From positions 1 through 26,333 of IMG/VR virus record IMGVR_UViG_3300031963_000817: DNA of 26,333 bases; one strand, given 5' to 3'. The position numbers were made by a program, and so were the translations under genes. This DNA comes from a virus. Shown here piece by piece: positions 16,283 to 25,118 of this stretch (position 1 is the stretch's first letter; each line of letters begins with the position of its first letter). The notes below the pieces were generated by a model. The model was given only the letters and a program-made list of their open reading frames with translations, had not been told where the DNA came from and did no database searches.

Positions 16283-19200
16283 ATGGCTGACAGGTTCCTC
16301 GGAACAACTTCCCCCATGCTTCAGGGTTTGGGGCAGAACACTCCGCAGGCGATTGCCGACAGGGCCTCGCGCGATATCGACCAGTACGCTGCTGGTATCC
16401 GCGCGGGTCTGAGGACGCAAAACCAGCAGTTTATGCAGCCGGAAGAAGAACCCACGCAGCGTACTGCCCGTGTCGCCTACAGCCCCGAAGAGAACAAGTA
16501 CTTCATTGGTGGTCATGTCGTTGACGCCAACAACGACACAGACGTTGCGGTCATGTCGAAGTACGCTGGGCAGGAAGCCCCGCTGCCTGAAGGTAACTGG
16601 CAAGTGGTGGACGATACCAGCTTCAGCCAGTATGTGCAGAGCATCCGTGACCCCGGTCTTCTGACCTTGATGGGCAAGAACTTCAGCATGGGTACGGACG
16701 AGATGCAGCAGATGGCTGGTCTCGGGCTTCAGTGGCTGGGTGCAGAGCAGACCGGGCAGTACTTGGCAGATCAGGAAGCAGACCTCCAGCCCAATCAGGT
16801 TTACAGTCGCAACTTCACCGATATTGGCTCTACGCCTGAGAACGGCGTCCTTGACTGGATGGCCGCGACCATCGGTCGCCTTGGCCCCAACGTGGTCGAG
16901 TCTGCCATCACTGCCGGTGTTGGTGCTGTCGCTGGTGGTGCTGCTACGGGTCCTGCCGCCCCCGCTGGTGCCGTGCTTGGTGCCATCGGTGGATTCTTCG
17001 GTAAGGCGGCGGTCAAGAAGGCGCTGCTCGAAGCTGCCAAGAAGCAGTTGAAGGGCGAAGCACTGGACGCCGCCGAAAAGAAGCTCATGCTCTCTGCGGC
17101 TGGCATGACCAACGCGGCGGCGAATGCCGCCAAGACGCGCCTTGCTCCCGGTGCCTTTGACGAGATGCTGAACGAGGGTCTGACGGCTGGTGCGCAGGCT
17201 GTGATGAAGCAGGCCCCTGCCATTGAGCGCCGTATGCGGCAGATCGGTGGTGGTATCGCAGCGTCTACTGCTTCAAATATCTTCCAGCAAACGGGTGCTG
17301 CCTACGGCGAAACCATGGCTGACGGGGGCGAGGGCAACCGCCCTGTGTCTCTGCTGGTCGGTACGCTTGGCGGTCTTCTTGACACTGCCCCCGAACTGCT
17401 GCTGGCTGGCCGTCTCTTCAGTGAACTCGCGGGTGACGTTGTCGGCGTTGCCAAAACCCAGCGCAAGTCCATGGACATCCTCAAGGGTGTCGCCAAGGGG
17501 CGCACAGGCCGCATCGCCGGATACGGCGCACTTGGCATGGGTATCGAAGGCGCAACTGAAGGCACGCAGGAAGTCCTCCAGATCGCAGCTAACCCTGTCC
17601 TCGACCTGAACTCCGCTGAAGCGACCAATCGTATCATCAACGCCTTCGCTGCCGGTGCCCTAATGGGTGGCGTGATGGGCGGTGCCGGTGGTGCGTTCGC
17701 TGGTTCGCTGGCTGACAATAAGACCGAAGCCAATCTCCTGCTGCCGGTATCTCAGGACGATCCCGGCTATGCCCAGTATCTTATCGATCTGAAGAAGCAG
17801 ATCGGTGACACTGAGTATAAGAAGGTCTTCGCCCCGCCGCAGCCCTACACCCGTATCATGGAAGAGCAGGCGGCTGAGCAGGCCGCTGTGCAGCAGATGA
17901 CCAACCCTGTCGTTGGTCTTCAGCCTTTTGCTGGTACGCAGGCCCCGCTGACGGGTGCTGCTGACCAGACGTTCCAAGTTGGTCCTACACCCGCTATCCC
18001 CAGCACGATCCCCGGCCCATACTTCGGTACTGAAGGTGCCGTACCCGGCGCTATGGGGCAGGCTGGTCCTGTTCCGACTGTAACTCCGGGTGCGATGACT
18101 GTCGGTGCGCCGCCGTTGCAGATGTCTCCTGTGGCTCCTCCCACGCCTGCGGTTCCCCCCGTGACGGGTGGTCCCATGAGTATGGGCACCACCATGACCC
18201 CCGCTCAGACGGGTGGTTTCGGTACGTTTGAACAGTTCCAAGCCGCTGCATTGGCACAGGCGCAGCAGGCAGCGCAGGCGCAGCAGGGCGTACAGCAGCA
18301 GGCCGCACAGCGGCAGGGTGCGCAGCAATTTTTCGGCAGTCAGGCTGCGCCTGCGCAGCCTATCCCCACTGGTGTGGCACCCGGTACGGCACCTGCCCTT
18401 CCGATTGCTGATGTGGTGCGTGGTGTTCCCACCACGACCGAAGCCCGCCGCCGCGTCGCTACGGATCGTATTGTTGCCAACCGTCAGGCTGAGCTTGCCC
18501 GTGGGCGGGCGCAGCAGTTCGTTGCAGGGCCGCAGCGCCAGCCGATTGCCCAGACCCCTATGGGTGCTGGTATGCAGGCAACGTACACCCCGGAACAGCT
18601 TGGTGGTGTGACTGGCTACGCACCCGTTAGGTCTGGAACGGAAACCCCTACTGCCACATTGCAGCGCCTTCAGCGCGGCAAAGCAAAGGGTAAGAAGGGC
18701 GAGCCGACTGGTAAGGTTACAGTTGTCCAGCGTGGCACTGAAGATGTGATACCCACAGGTACTGCTGCGCAAGTCGAAACGCTTTCGACTGGTGTTACGC
18801 CTAAACTTACACCCAACGTCGGTAAGGCATCGCAGCGTATCCGTACTTTCCTCAACCAGCTTTTGCTTGCTGGCAAGACGCAGTTCAATGAGAGCGACAT
18901 CGCCAAGCATATCTTCAAGAAGCTGGGGAAGGTGACCAAGCTGTTGAAGGTCGAGAGGCTTACGCTTGAGCAGAAAGAGAAGGTACAGCGGTTTGCTGAT
19001 ACCATGGTCAACACGCTCAAGGTTGCTGATCGCGCACGCACATTCGGTACAGGCGGTGAAGAGTTCACCATCAGGCAGGAGGTCATTGATGACTTCAGAT
19101 CAGGACCGGGAGGCGCGGATACAAGGACTCTTGCAGACGTACCAGCAGACAGGGAGACTGGGGAACAGCAGGCCGAGCAGCCCGGAGCAGGCGGAACGGC

Positions 19201-22200
19201 AGGCCCGCGCAATCGTGGCCGCGCAAGACAGCAGACCGCCGCCCAAGAACCCGCGCAAGCAGAACAAGGGCCTGCCGCCCGGAGTGAAACCCTACGGGAA
19301 GAAGCTGGTGGGGCCGCTAAGCTAGAGGAAAAGAAGCCAACGGGCAGGAAACCGCGACCCCCAAAAGCCCAAGGGGCGGTCGCGGTCGCCCCCTCAAAAA
19401 CCCCCGCTGAACTGAAGGCTGAGAAGAAGGCCGCTGAGAAAGCTGCGAAGGACCTGAAGAAGGTCGATGACGCTATCATAGCAGCCAATAATGCCAACGC
19501 GGATGAGCGCACGACTGCATTTGCTCAGCTTGTGCGGATGGGTAACGACGAGAAACTCTCGCCCGCTGCACGCGCCAAGGCGCAAGAGTACATTGTCACC
19601 GAACTCAGCCCGCTGGAACAGATAATGGTAGCTGCCCGTCTGGCAGATGCCAAGTACGCGGACCTATCGGATGACGCCAAGGCTGACCTTGCCGCAGACG
19701 CCATGGAGGGGTCGAAAAACATCGATGAGAATAAGGTTCCCGCCAGTGAGTTGGAGGAGGTTTATTCCGCCGTTGCTCAAGTCAGGAAGCAGACAGATAA
19801 GATCAAGGGCCTAGCCAAGGCCGGTAAGGATACGCCCGAACGTAGGGAAGAGTACAGGAACGCTTTTACTAACCTCATCTTCTGGGCCAAGGGGCAGGGT
19901 ATCTCTGATCAGGCGCAGTGGACTGCGCGTGCGTATCTTGAAACTTACAAGGACAAGACATCCCAAGGGTGGGCCGGTGTTGAGCAGGCGCTCAAGGACA
20001 TCGATGAAGGGCGGTATCGCCTCTCCCAGTTCGACGCCGTCACTAACCCCGTGGATGAGAACGGTCGCCCCGCCAAGGGTGTGAACCCGATCCGGGCCAA
20101 GGCTATCGTGGACAAGTTCCGCAGTGGTCTTGCCAAGGCTCCGCGCTTCTACGTCTACAAGAACCAAGCTGACCTCCAGCGCCGCAATCCCGAACTGTAC
20201 CAACGTGCAGTGGCAGCGCGTCCGCAGGGAGATTTCGACACTGCCCCGGCTTCGGGCTACGCCTTCGACAACACGGTGCTGGTCTTCACCGACCGCATCC
20301 CGACCGAGAAGCACATGCGGTTCCTGCTGGCTCACGAGGCCATCGGTCACTATGGTATGCGTGCTCTGCTGCCCGCGAAGCAGTTCGATGCACTCATGGA
20401 CTACGTCTATGATAATAACCCCAGTGTGCGTCAGTCGGTCGATGGTGCTCTTGGCTTACGTCCTGCCGGGGTTGCGCCTATGTCTCGGCGCGGTTTTCTG
20501 AAAGGTGCAGGCTCTGTTATCGGGGCTGTTGCTGTTCCCAAGATGCCGCGCATCCCAGCAAAGCTAGATGTGGGTACGTTTGTTAGCGCATTCTCTGAAG
20601 TTCAAGAGAAGCTGCGTAATATCAACAACCCCGACAGTGTCGGAAAGGTGGGTGACCTCTTTCTTGAGATACTCTCTCCGATCAAGGGTTCTGACTACAA
20701 ACAAGCCATCGCCAAGATGGACAGCATCCTCGACAACGCCAGATCACTAGACGGTGATGTTGAAGGTAGCAGCAGAGCACTCAGTAAACTTCTTACCGAT
20801 CTTGAATACCAAGACGATGCGGATTTAATTATCCAGAATTGGTTTGAAGACAATGAAGGTAACGCATCTTCACTACTGAAAGAGTTCAGTTCGCTGGTAG
20901 AGGAAGCCTACCAAAAGAGGAACATCGAGATTGAAGACCATCTCCGCTCTACATTGGACATGGTTAAGAAGAAAGTTGGAGGTGATACAAAGAGAGAAGC
21001 TCGTCCGACTACTAGCGAAGATGTTGACATGCTCGGTGCCCGCCGCGAGGCGGTCGAAGAGTACATGGCGAAGTTCGCTGAGAAGCTGGACAGCAGCATC
21101 CTCGCCCGTGTCTGGTATGCCATCAAGGATGTACTGAACAAGCTGGGTGTGAAGTTCGAGGACGACATCGTCCGCTATCTCGTGTCTCAGGCCCGCAGCA
21201 CCGTGCGCAATGGTTCGTCCATGTTCACGCCCAGCACCTTCGCGCTCAACCTCCAGACCGTGATGACCAACAACGGCACGGGTAGGTTCAGTCAAGACTC
21301 GGTCTACTCTGCGCAGCATTCACTGCGCAATCAGCTTGACCTTCTCCCTACGCCGCCCGCCAGCATGGAGGAAGCGACCAACACTCTCAGGGACCTCAAG
21401 ATCGATAACCTCGACAGGTTCGAGAGGTTCGTGCGCAAGTTCCTGCGTCTGGGTACTTACAACGCTCTGCGCAACCATGGGGCAAACATCGCTGAGCATC
21501 TCAAGGACGCCATGCGCACGAACGCGGCGAAATTGTACAACACGTATAATGAACGTCTCGCCAAGCTGCTGGCACTGACGGGAAACTCTCGCCTCGTGGT
21601 ATCTTATGCCTTGGTGATTAGCCGCCGCATTGCCAGCCCCCGGTTCAAGCTGGATAAGGAACTCCGCAACGCTCCTCTGCTCATCCTCGGTGATGAACGT
21701 CTGGACGGTTCCGGGCGTGACACGAAGGTTGACGAGGATGTACTCAAGAGGCTCCTCGCCATCGGCACACTCTCCAAGAAGGAACTCGAAGACGGCGCGG
21801 AGATCACCTACGAGGAAGCCGTCGAAGGTAACAAGACCAAGAAAACCACTGAAAAGATCAAGGGTCTGAAGGAAGAACTCAAGCGTGAACTGACCGACGA
21901 CGAGTATGACCGCTACGTCGAGACGATGCGGAACCTTGCCGACCTCCATGTGGAGCGCCTGAAGGCGCAGTTCGACAATTACTTCCTGTCTGAGAAGGTA
22001 TCCACCAAGGGTATCAACAGGATACTCGCCAACAAGGAAGTGACAGGCGACGACGCCAAGTTCGTCAAGGACATCGTGAACCACGCCAAGAAGCTCTTCG
22101 TGGATGACATGGAATATGACGAGCGCGGCCTGCCGGATGTCACGACCAAGACGGCAATGCGCATGGAGCAGTTCTTCAAGGCGGTCAACACGGCTATCGT

Positions 22201-24988
22201 GAAGAAGGAGTTCACCGACGACCTGAAGAAGGACGTGCGGGAGTTCTATTTCCCGAAGCCGACGAAGAAGCTGACGAAGGAAGAGGAACAGGCTAGGGCC
22301 GAAGCCTTGGCGAAAGGTAACGAGAAGTCCGAAGCCGCCATCAAGAAGATTGAGGAGTTCCGTAGCCGCCGCAAGGAGTTCACCGGCCTCGAAGAGCAGA
22401 GCGTAATTTATACTGTGCAGGACAAGGTCAAGGAGATCGTCCTTGCTGACGCCGCATTCGAGCGGGCGCAGATGTTTGTGCGCAGGTCCATCGCCTCGTC
22501 GCACGTCCCGCTGTGGCGCGAGGGCAAGTTCCAAGTCCGTGTCGAAGCGCAGATCAACGGCAGGACGGTTCAGCTTCATCCCGACGTGCAGAGCAAGATG
22601 ATCTACAGCTTGGCTCCTAAACTGTCGGATGCTGAAAATCAGGCGGCGTTCTACAACGACGCTATGAAAGATATCGAGTACAGCGGCCTTGTCAGGGACG
22701 ACGCGACCGGCGAGTACAAGACGCAGACCTTCAAGCTGTTCGCCCGTGCATCTCAGGCCGTGGATACTGTCTCATCCGATCCGTCGCTGGATATTGACAA
22801 CTTCCTCTATGTGTCGCGCGTCCTTGGTATCCCGCTGGCTCCTGACAAGCACGCCAAGGCGATCACCATGCTTACGGCTCCGGGCAGTGCGCTTCGCAAG
22901 TCGCTGAAGTTCGATGACTCCCCCGGCTACGACCCCAGCAGGACAATCGACGCTGTTGCCCGCCACGTCACCACGCGCTCGTCGCTCATCGTGAAGACGC
23001 GCTTTCAGCCGCTACTCCGTGATCTCATGGATCAGTCCTCTGAGACAGGCAAGAAGTGGTTCGGTGATAAGGAAGCAGTCATCACTGCCAAGGAGCGCCT
23101 CGACGCCGCGACTGACCAGAAGCAGAAGGATTACTGGCAGGACAGGCTCACCAAGGAACTCTATATGTACGTCATTACCAACCCCGGAGCCAAGGGTTGG
23201 GACGGTAGCCGCTCGACGTTCAACAATCAGCCGACCAAGGCCAGTCTTGGTATGCGCTTCTATAGCGACACCGTCAAAGACTTCGACGCCATCAACGATG
23301 CACCCAACATCAACGAGTCCACGTTCGAGGGTAAGCGGTACGCTGCACTGGCAAAGATGATCACCAGTGTGGGCTTCCTCGGCGGTGTGATGACGCAGTT
23401 CGCGCAGAACATCATGTCTTTCTATACCAACGTGCTGCCGTTCCTCGCGTCTAAGGATAGCCAGACGGGCTTCGGTGGCGGCTTCGGCATGGCGGTCATG
23501 CCTATGTACCTGAAGTCCTTCAAGGACGTGGTTGGTTGGCGTGGACTTAATCCATTCTCTGATCCCATCGAAGATGCCAAGGCATTCGAGAAGGCCGCAA
23601 ATGAGATCAAGGCCGCGCGTGACGCTGGCAACACTGCCAAGGAAGCTGAGCTTATCCAGCAGTACGGCCTTACCTACTACGAAGCTCTGAACATCGCCCG
23701 CGAAATCCGCGAAGGTAAGCTCATCCCGGCGCAGGCCAACGCCTTGCTGGAGACTGCCCGTGGTATGTTTACTGGTGCGTGGGCCAAGGGCTTCCTCAAG
23801 TTCTCTGACTGGTACATGGCTCCCTTCAACGTCTCGGAACAGGCCACCCGCCGCGCCACGTTCCTCACCGCATTCCGTCTGGAGTTCAACCGCCTGAAGG
23901 AAGCCGGGTTCGCAGAGGACAAGGCCAGTGAGATGGCACGCCTGTTCGCCGTCGATACGGTGGATAAGACGCTGGGCGAGTACTCCAACACCAACCGTCC
24001 TCCCATGTGGCGCGATGGCTGGATGTCTCTGCTGTTCGTCTACAAGACTTACCCCCTGACATCTTTGTCACTGTTCAAGAACCTGTCGCGCGGCGGCAAG
24101 CTCGGCATGTTGACCGCACTCTACGTGTTGGCTGGTGCTGCGGGCTTCCCACTGGTGGATGACATTGAAGACTTCATCGATACGCTCTCGCAGCGCCTCG
24201 GCCTTGATCTTGGACAGGGTCCCGCTGTGCGCATGGCTATTGTTCGTCAGCTTGAAGAAGTCTTCCCCGGCTGGTCCGACTTCATCCTGCGCGGCCCGAT
24301 GAACCACTACACAGGTATGGACGTTGGCGCGAAGTTCGGTCTGGAAGACTTCATTCCCGGCACAGGCATCTTCCTCAAGGGTGCCAACACCACGCAGGAA
24401 CTCAAGAGTATCGCTGGACCTGTGATCGGTATGGGTCTGAGCATCGGTGAATTTGTCTACGCGGCTGGTCGCGCCCCGCTCTCGTCTACCACAAACTTGC
24501 TTGATGTATCCCGCGAAGCGCCCTTCTCACTGGTGCGTGCCATTGGTGACAGCGTAGCTTACATGCAGAATGGTGCTATCGTGGACCGCCGTGGATACAT
24601 CGTCTCGCCGGAAGTCAGTGCAATGACAGTGGCGTCTCGCATCCTTGGCTTCTACCCCGCAGATGCAGCACGGCAGTACGACTTCATCAAGTATGCTAAC
24701 CGCATGAACTATGACTACAAGGAGGTGGGCACTGCCTACAAGCTGGCGTGGGTCAAGGCCATGATGACAGGCGACAGGGCACAGGCTGCACGCATCGTGC
24801 GCGAGGTCAACGACTGGAACGAGGCCAACAAGGGTGGGCCGGGGGTCATCCGCAACTTCCTGCGCAACGCCCAGAAGGCGCTTCAGGAAGCCCGCCGCCC
24901 TGCTGGTGAGAGGCTCCTCAAGTCTGCGCCTGTCGCGTCCCGCGCCAGCCTCGAACGCTTCTTGGACAACGTCGCACCGCCTGAGTGA
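16283..24988 (+). CDS. Giant polyvalent-type internal virion protein (2901 aa)
   Basis: ATG 16283 follows AAGGG. Visible layout: Gly/Ala-rich hydrophobic stretches at about 205-240, 354-385 and 451-480; a Pro/Gly/Met linker about 520-650; a Gln/Ala tract 650-695; a helical block 840-935; a low-complexity stretch 936-1014 that overlaps a nested ORF; a Lys/Ala helix near 1040. A zincin-like block runs from RFYVYKNQADL (1288) to AHEAIGHYGMR (H1351, E1352, H1356), interrupted by an insert at about 1388-1586. The rest is long charged helices and a C-terminal domain (about 2340-2901) with VYKTYPLTSLSLFKNLSR (P2591), resembling the PLxRFG/LPD-type C-termini of phage giant proteins. It is likely ejected with DNA (gp16-like place). 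Enzymatic activity is unproven. Confidence 0.75.
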   Translation: MADRFLGTTSPMLQGLGQNTPQAIADRASRDIDQYAAGIRAGLRTQNQQFMQPEEEPTQRTARVAYSPEENKYFIGGHVVDANNDTDVAVMSKYAGQEAPLPEGNWQVVDDTSFSQYVQSIRDPGLLTLMGKNFSMGTDEMQQMAGLGLQWLGAEQTGQYLADQEADLQPNQVYSRNFTDIGSTPENGVLDWMAATIGRLGPNVVESAITAGVGAVAGGAATGPAAPAGAVLGAIGGFFGKAAVKKALLEAAKKQLKGEALDAAEKKLMLSAAGMTNAAANAAKTRLAPGAFDEMLNEGLTAGAQAVMKQAPAIERRMRQIGGGIAASTASNIFQQTGAAYGETMADGGEGNRPVSLLVGTLGGLLDTAPELLLAGRLFSELAGDVVGVAKTQRKSMDILKGVAKGRTGRIAGYGALGMGIEGATEGTQEVLQIAANPVLDLNSAEATNRIINAFAAGALMGGVMGGAGGAFAGSLADNKTEANLLLPVSQDDPGYAQYLIDLKKQIGDTEYKKVFAPPQPYTRIMEEQAAEQAAVQQMTNPVVGLQPFAGTQAPLTGAADQTFQVGPTPAIPSTIPGPYFGTEGAVPGAMGQAGPVPTVTPGAMTVGAPPLQMSPVAPPTPAVPPVTGGPMSMGTTMTPAQTGGFGTFEQFQAAALAQAQQAAQAQQGVQQQAAQRQGAQQFFGSQAAPAQPIPTGVAPGTAPALPIADVVRGVPTTTEARRRVATDRIVANRQAELARGRAQQFVAGPQRQPIAQTPMGAGMQATYTPEQLGGVTGYAPVRSGTETPTATLQRLQRGKAKGKKGEPTGKVTVVQRGTEDVIPTGTAAQVETLSTGVTPKLTPNVGKASQRIRTFLNQLLLAGKTQFNESDIAKHIFKKLGKVTKLLKVERLTLEQKEKVQRFADTMVNTLKVADRARTFGTGGEEFTIRQEVIDDFRSGPGGADTRTLADVPADRETGEQQAEQPGAGGTAGPRNRGRARQQTAAQEPAQAEQGPAARSETLREEAGGAAKLEEKKPTGRKPRPPKAQGAVAVAPSKTPAELKAEKKAAEKAAKDLKKVDDAIIAANNANADERTTAFAQLVRMGNDEKLSPAARAKAQEYIVTELSPLEQIMVAARLADAKYADLSDDAKADLAADAMEGSKNIDENKVPASELEEVYSAVAQVRKQTDKIKGLAKAGKDTPERREEYRNAFTNLIFWAKGQGISDQAQWTARAYLETYKDKTSQGWAGVEQALKDIDEGRYRLSQFDAVTNPVDENGRPAKGVNPIRAKAIVDKFRSGLAKAPRFYVYKNQADLQRRNPELYQRAVAARPQGDFDTAPASGYAFDNTVLVFTDRIPTEKHMRFLLAHEAIGHYGMRALLPAKQFDALMDYVYDNNPSVRQSVDGALGLRPAGVAPMSRRGFLKGAGSVIGAVAVPKMPRIPAKLDVGTFVSAFSEVQEKLRNINNPDSVGKVGDLFLEILSPIKGSDYKQAIAKMDSILDNARSLDGDVEGSSRALSKLLTDLEYQDDADLIIQNWFEDNEGNASSLLKEFSSLVEEAYQKRNIEIEDHLRSTLDMVKKKVGGDTKREARPTTSEDVDMLGARREAVEEYMAKFAEKLDSSILARVWYAIKDVLNKLGVKFEDDIVRYLVSQARSTVRNGSSMFTPSTFALNLQTVMTNNGTGRFSQDSVYSAQHSLRNQLDLLPTPPASMEEATNTLRDLKIDNLDRFERFVRKFLRLGTYNALRNHGANIAEHLKDAMRTNAAKLYNTYNERLAKLLALTGNSRLVVSYALVISRRIASPRFKLDKELRNAPLLILGDERLDGSGRDTKVDEDVLKRLLAIGTLSKKELEDGAEITYEEAVEGNKTKKTTEKIKGLKEELKRELTDDEYDRYVETMRNLADLHVERLKAQFDNYFLSEKVSTKGINRILANKEVTGDDAKFVKDIVNHAKKLFVDDMEYDERGLPDVTTKTAMRMEQFFKAVNTAIVKKEFTDDLKKDVREFYFPKPTKKLTKEEEQARAEALAKGNEKSEAAIKKIEEFRSRRKEFTGLEEQSVIYTVQDKVKEIVLADAAFERAQMFVRRSIASSHVPLWREGKFQVRVEAQINGRTVQLHPDVQSKMIYSLAPKLSDAENQAAFYNDAMKDIEYSGLVRDDATGEYKTQTFKLFARASQAVDTVSSDPSLDIDNFLYVSRVLGIPLAPDKHAKAITMLTAPGSALRKSLKFDDSPGYDPSRTIDAVARHVTTRSSLIVKTRFQPLLRDLMDQSSETGKKWFGDKEAVITAKERLDAATDQKQKDYWQDRLTKELYMYVITNPGAKGWDGSRSTFNNQPTKASLGMRFYSDTVKDFDAINDAPNINESTFEGKRYAALAKMITSVGFLGGVMTQFAQNIMSFYTNVLPFLASKDSQTGFGGGFGMAVMPMYLKSFKDVVGWRGLNPFSDPIEDAKAFEKAANEIKAARDAGNTAKEAELIQQYGLTYYEALNIAREIREGKLIPAQANALLETARGMFTGAWAKGFLKFSDWYMAPFNVSEQATRRATFLTAFRLEFNRLKEAGFAEDKASEMARLFAVDTVDKTLGEYSNTNRPPMWRDGWMSLLFVYKTYPLTSLSLFKNLSRGGKLGMLTALYVLAGAAGFPLVDDIEDFIDTLSQRLGLDLGQGPAVRMAIVRQLEEVFPGWSDFILRGPMNHYTGMDVGAKFGLEDFIPGTGIFLKGANTTQELKSIAGPVIGMGLSIGEFVYAAGRAPLSSTTNLLDVSREAPFSLVRAIGDSVAYMQNGAIVDRRGYIVSPEVSAMTVASRILGFYPADAARQYDFIKYANRMNYDYKEVGTAYKLAWVKAMMTGDRAQAARIVREVNDWNEANKGGPGVIRNFLRNAQKALQEARRPAGERLLKSAPVASRASLERFLDNVAPPE
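19077..19083 (+). promoter_or_regulatory. Perfect Shine-Dalgarno inside the giant gene
   Basis: AGGAGGT at 19077-19083 is complementary to the 3' end of 16S rRNA. The AGGAGG core ends 6 nt before ATG 19089, which opens the nested 78-codon ORF in a different frame. It is the longest such match I noticed ahead of any start in the window. Confidence 0.6.
19089..19325 (+). CDS. Nested out-of-frame ORF, 78 aa, candidate overlapping gene
   Basis: ATG 19089 to TAG 19323-19325 lies entirely inside the giant gene, in the +1 frame. By hand count 63 of 78 third positions are G or C in this frame against 40 of 78 in the giant frame over the same stretch. The product begins MTSDQDREARIQGLLQTYQQ, continues with a helix (PEQAERQARAIVAAQDS), and ends in a basic Pro/Lys tail (KQNKGLPPGVKPYGKKL). 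It reads like a real small soluble protein, unlike the Arg/Ser/Pro-rich shadow frames elsewhere. The giant frame is low-complexity here. Alternative: the stretch was once read in this frame by the giant gene and indels shifted it. No family is recognised. Confidence 0.5.
   Translation: MTSDQDREARIQGLLQTYQQTGRLGNSRPSSPEQAERQARAIVAAQDSRPPPKNPRKQNKGLPPGVKPYGKKLVGPLS
20444..21040 (+). other. Low-GC insert within the giant gene carrying a twin-arginine-like motif
   Basis: About 199 codons (giant-protein residues 1388-1586) lie between two parts that read as one zincin-like domain. GC falls to 21/60 in 20821-20880 and 26/60 in 20941-21000, against 34/60 in 20341-20400 and 35/60 in 21061-21120 (hand counts). 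The insert opens with MSRRGFLKGAGSVIGAVAVP (residues 1400-1419), then turns into acidic helices (LLTDLEYQDDADLIIQNWFE). The composition suggests separate origin. The boundaries are estimated by eye. Confidence 0.5.
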
Positions 24989-25106
24989 TGGTGGCCCGTA
25001 TCGTGGAGCCTTACGGCATCGCGCTCTCCAAAGGATGAAACGAGAGCCTTAGCGGGTGCTGTTATATCTACCGACCTGCACCTGCGGCGAGTGGCCCGGA
25101 TGAAGC
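24989..25106. other. Convergent intergenic region with inverted repeats
   Basis: This 118-bp gap lies between the end of the + operon and the end of the minus-strand operon. It holds GCTCTC/GAGAGC (25023-25028, 25042-25047) and CGGGTGC/GCACCTG with one G.T pair (about 25053-25083). The left arm of a third, stronger hairpin also lies here (listed separately). No ORF with a convincing start and no tRNA fold was found. Confidence 0.5.
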
Positions 25107-25118
25107 CTACCGGACCAC
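25091..25118. terminator. Hairpin at the convergence point, possible bidirectional terminator
   Basis: GTGGCCCGG (25091-25099) pairs with CCGGACCAC (25110-25118) with a single C/A mismatch and a 10-nt loop. It spans the stop codon of the minus-strand transglycosylase. No T-run follows on either strand, so it is not a classical intrinsic terminator. Its place between convergent genes is the main argument. Confidence 0.3.

Noticed and set aside
17660-18910. 416-aa minus-strand ORF opposite the giant gene
   Set aside because: Composition (Arg/His/Leu/Thr-rich) is that of an antisense shadow of a GC-rich gene; no family resemblance or ribosome site.
20124-20501. 125-aa + ORF in another frame across the zincin-like region
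   Set aside because: Arg/Ser-rich shadow with no ribosome site, unlike the nested ORF at 19089.
21320-22579. 419-aa minus-strand ORF opposite the giant gene
   Set aside because: Looks protein-like but mirrors the helical Lys/Glu-rich codons of the giant gene; the + frame has clear domain continuity.
24989-25106. tRNA or attachment site in the intergenic gap
   Set aside because: No cloverleaf could be drawn and no T-loop motif (GTTCRA) is present; the CCGGACCAC end belongs to a hairpin.
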